DNA from: Myxococcota bacterium
GTDB taxonomy: Bacteria > Myxococcota_A > UBA9160 > UBA6930
Direction: 5' to 3'
Length of the DNA stretch: 42,776 bases
Assembly (NCBI GenBank): GCA_028277885.1
Contig: JANQFK010000073.1
Location: 1 to 42,776, forward strand
Under the pieces are notes generated by a model, which was given only the letters and a program-made list of their open reading frames with translations, searched no databases and was not told where the DNA came from. A program made the translations under genes and the position numbers. Below, in pieces: positions 41,565 through 42,776 of the stretch (positions are counted from its first letter, which is position 1; each line of letters begins with the position of its first letter).

Positions 41565-42593
41565 TTGGCGCATCTTCTGGTGACCGGCGGAGCCGGCTAC
41601 ATCGGCAGCCACGCGCTCCGTGCGCTCCGGCGCGCGCACCACACCGCGGTGGTGATCGACGACCTGAGCAACGGCCGCGCGGACTTCGTCCAGGACGCGC
41701 CGCTGCTGCGCCGCGACATCGGCGACCGCGACGCCCTGGCCCGCGCGTTCGCGAGCCACGGCCCCTTCGACGCCGTGCTGCACTTCGCGGCGCGCGCCTC
41801 GGTGGCCGAGTCCGTCGCGAACCCCCTGCGCTACTACCGCGACAACGTCGCCGCGAGTGCCACCCTGATCGAGGTGGCGATGCGCCACGGCGTGCGCGGC
41901 TTCGTGCTCTCCTCGACGGCGGCGGTCTACGGCCACCCGGACTTCCAGCCCATCCCCGAGTCCGCGCCGCTCTCCCCCATCAACCCCTACGGCGCCTCGA
42001 AGGCGATGGTGGAACGCATGCTGGCCGACGTGGAGGAGGCCCACGGCATGCGCTGGAGCGCGCTGCGCTACTTCAACGCCTGCGGGGCCGACCCCGAGGG
42101 CGGCATCGGGGAGTGGCACGAGCCCGAGACCCACCTGATCCCGCTGGCTCTCGAGGCCGCAGCGGGGCTGCGCCCGGAGCTCAAGCTCTACGGCACCGAC
42201 TACGCGACCCGGGACGGCACCTGCATCCGGGACTACGTCCACGTGACCGACCTGGCCGAGGCCCACGTGCTCGCGCTGGAGTCGCTCCTCGAGGACGGGC
42301 CCGGCGGCACCTACAACCTGGGCACCGGCTCGGGCCACAGCAACCGCGAGGTCATCGCCGCCATCAACGAGGCCGTGGGGCTCACCGTCCCGTACCGGAA
42401 CGCCGCGCGCCGCGAGGGCGACCCCCCGGAGCTCGTGGCCGACGCCTCGCGCTTCCAGCGCGACCTCGGCTGGCGCCCGAGCCGCTCGGACCTGCGCACG
42501 ATCCTGCGAACGGCCTGGAGCTGGATCCAGGAGAGCCGCGGGGAGGAGCTGGAGACGGCGGGGGGCGTCGAGGTCGACGCCTTCATCCGCTGA
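41565..42593 (+). CDS. galE: UDP-glucose 4-epimerase
   Basis: 342 residues from TTG 41565, chosen because GAGAGGAGG lies just upstream and the protein then begins directly with the Rossmann strand 'LAHLLVTGGAGYIGSHALRA' (GxxGxxG). An ATG at 41505 would add 20 residues that overlap the ogt promoter. The catalytic Ser/Tyr/Lys are in 'GFVLSSTAAVYG' and 'INPYGASKAMVERML'. 'LRYFNACGADPEGGIGEWHE' and 'RDGTCIRDYVHVTDLAEAHV' are typical of GalE. It interconverts UDP-glucose and UDP-galactose for surface polysaccharide. Substrate range (glucose or N-acetyl forms) cannot be read with certainty. Confidence 0.93.
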   Translation: MAHLLVTGGAGYIGSHALRALRRAHHTAVVIDDLSNGRADFVQDAPLLRRDIGDRDALARAFASHGPFDAVLHFAARASVAESVANPLRYYRDNVAASATLIEVAMRHGVRGFVLSSTAAVYGHPDFQPIPESAPLSPINPYGASKAMVERMLADVEEAHGMRWSALRYFNACGADPEGGIGEWHEPETHLIPLALEAAAGLRPELKLYGTDYATRDGTCIRDYVHVTDLAEAHVLALESLLEDGPGGTYNLGTGSGHSNREVIAAINEAVGLTVPYRNAARREGDPPELVADASRFQRDLGWRPSRSDLRTILRTAWSWIQESRGEELETAGGVEVDAFIR

Positions 42594-42598
42594 GTCGT

Positions 42599-42614
42599 GG
42601 TTCGAAGAATGGGT
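42599..42614 (+). repeat. 16-mer GGTTCGAAGAATGGGT, copy 2
   Basis: Identical to 32136-32151, 5 nt after the galE stop. It lies between galE and the convergent partial frame at the window edge. Confidence 0.5.
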
Positions 42615-42658
42615 CGGCGAGGGGACGAACGGACCCTGCGTGCCGGGAATCCGGCTTC

Positions 42659-42776
42659 CTAGAAGGCCAGCTTGGCGACGAACCTCCGGCCCTGCGGAAG
42701 GCACCGCGTCGGAATCGCCCCCGCGTAGCACCGGGCGACCCACGGAGCGAGCCCGAGCCGCGACGGAAACAGTCGC
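42659..42776 (-). CDS. C-terminal end of an unidentified protein (partial)
   Basis: A minus-strand frame enters from the right edge and stops at TAG 42659. The visible end reads LFPSRLGLAPWVARCYAGAI then PTRCLPQGRRFVAKLAF, 39 residues with plausible amino-acid composition and no stop. The CTAG at the stop and the convergent position after galE fit the pattern of other convergent genes here. I do not recognise the family, and with so little sequence chance is possible. Confidence 0.35.
   Translation of the reverse strand, partial: RLFPSRLGLAPWVARCYAGAIPTRCLPQGRRFVAKLAF

Overview
The window is a GC-rich (roughly 70% by eye), tightly packed bacterial chromosome segment with many GTG and TTG starts and ATGA/GTGA stop-start overlaps. 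The mix of genes fits a Gram-negative deltaproteobacterial-grade organism (Myxococcota, Desulfobacterota or Binatota type): a TonB2-type ExbB/ExbD energiser with DUF3450, lipoproteins, a complex I operon, selenocysteine elongation factor SelB and a Feo iron importer. This placement is an inference. I saw no tRNA, rRNA, CRISPR array, transposase or prophage gene.

Layout. 1-2939 (minus): DUF3450 protein, long ExbB/TtpC-like protein, short ExbB and the start of ExbD. 3088-7427: a von Willebrand A lipoprotein, an orphan sigma-region-2-like gene, a degenerate OmpR-type regulator and a CYTH-CHAD protein. 7727-11117: serS and selB, overlapping, with a translated 4 x 48 bp repeat array at the SelB N terminus. 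11467-13852: TetR regulator, a PAP2 phosphatase fused to a tautomerase-like domain, and a cis-CaaD-like tautomerase. 13868-24703 (minus): nuoA-E-F-G-H-J-K-L-M-N, lacking nuoB, nuoC, nuoD and nuoI. 24900: gpsA. 25960-30517: Fur-box-controlled feoAB followed by a SHOCT lipoprotein and a second VWA protein. 30606-33448: divergent amidase and Cys/Met-metabolism PLP enzyme. 33479-40975: a cluster with two membrane/periplasmic type I phosphodiesterases, a ribbon-helix-helix protein, an EMC3/DUF106-like membrane protein, a sulfotransferase, a receiver-PilZ regulator and a divergent small lipoprotein. 41009-42593: ogt and galE. A partial minus-strand reading frame runs off the right end.

How parts fit together. 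SerRS charges both tRNA-Ser and tRNA-Sec, so serS-selB linkage is functionally sensible. The nuo operon encodes the complete NADH module (EFG) and the complete membrane arm (AHJKLMN), but the whole quinone-binding Q module (BCDI) is missing. The genes flanking both gaps are 4 nt apart or overlap, so this is the real operon structure and not an assembly gap.

Most interesting: the 33.5-41 kb phosphodiesterase/sulfotransferase cluster. Two unrelated small proteins in it end in the same G-x-D...L-[KR]-x-L-G-Y-[IV] tail, and its membrane protein resembles the YidC/Oxa1/EMC3 insertase fold. Next are the Q-module-less nuo operon, the hairpin-rich SelB N-terminal repeats and a 63 bp two-hairpin element that abuts stop codons at two distant places.
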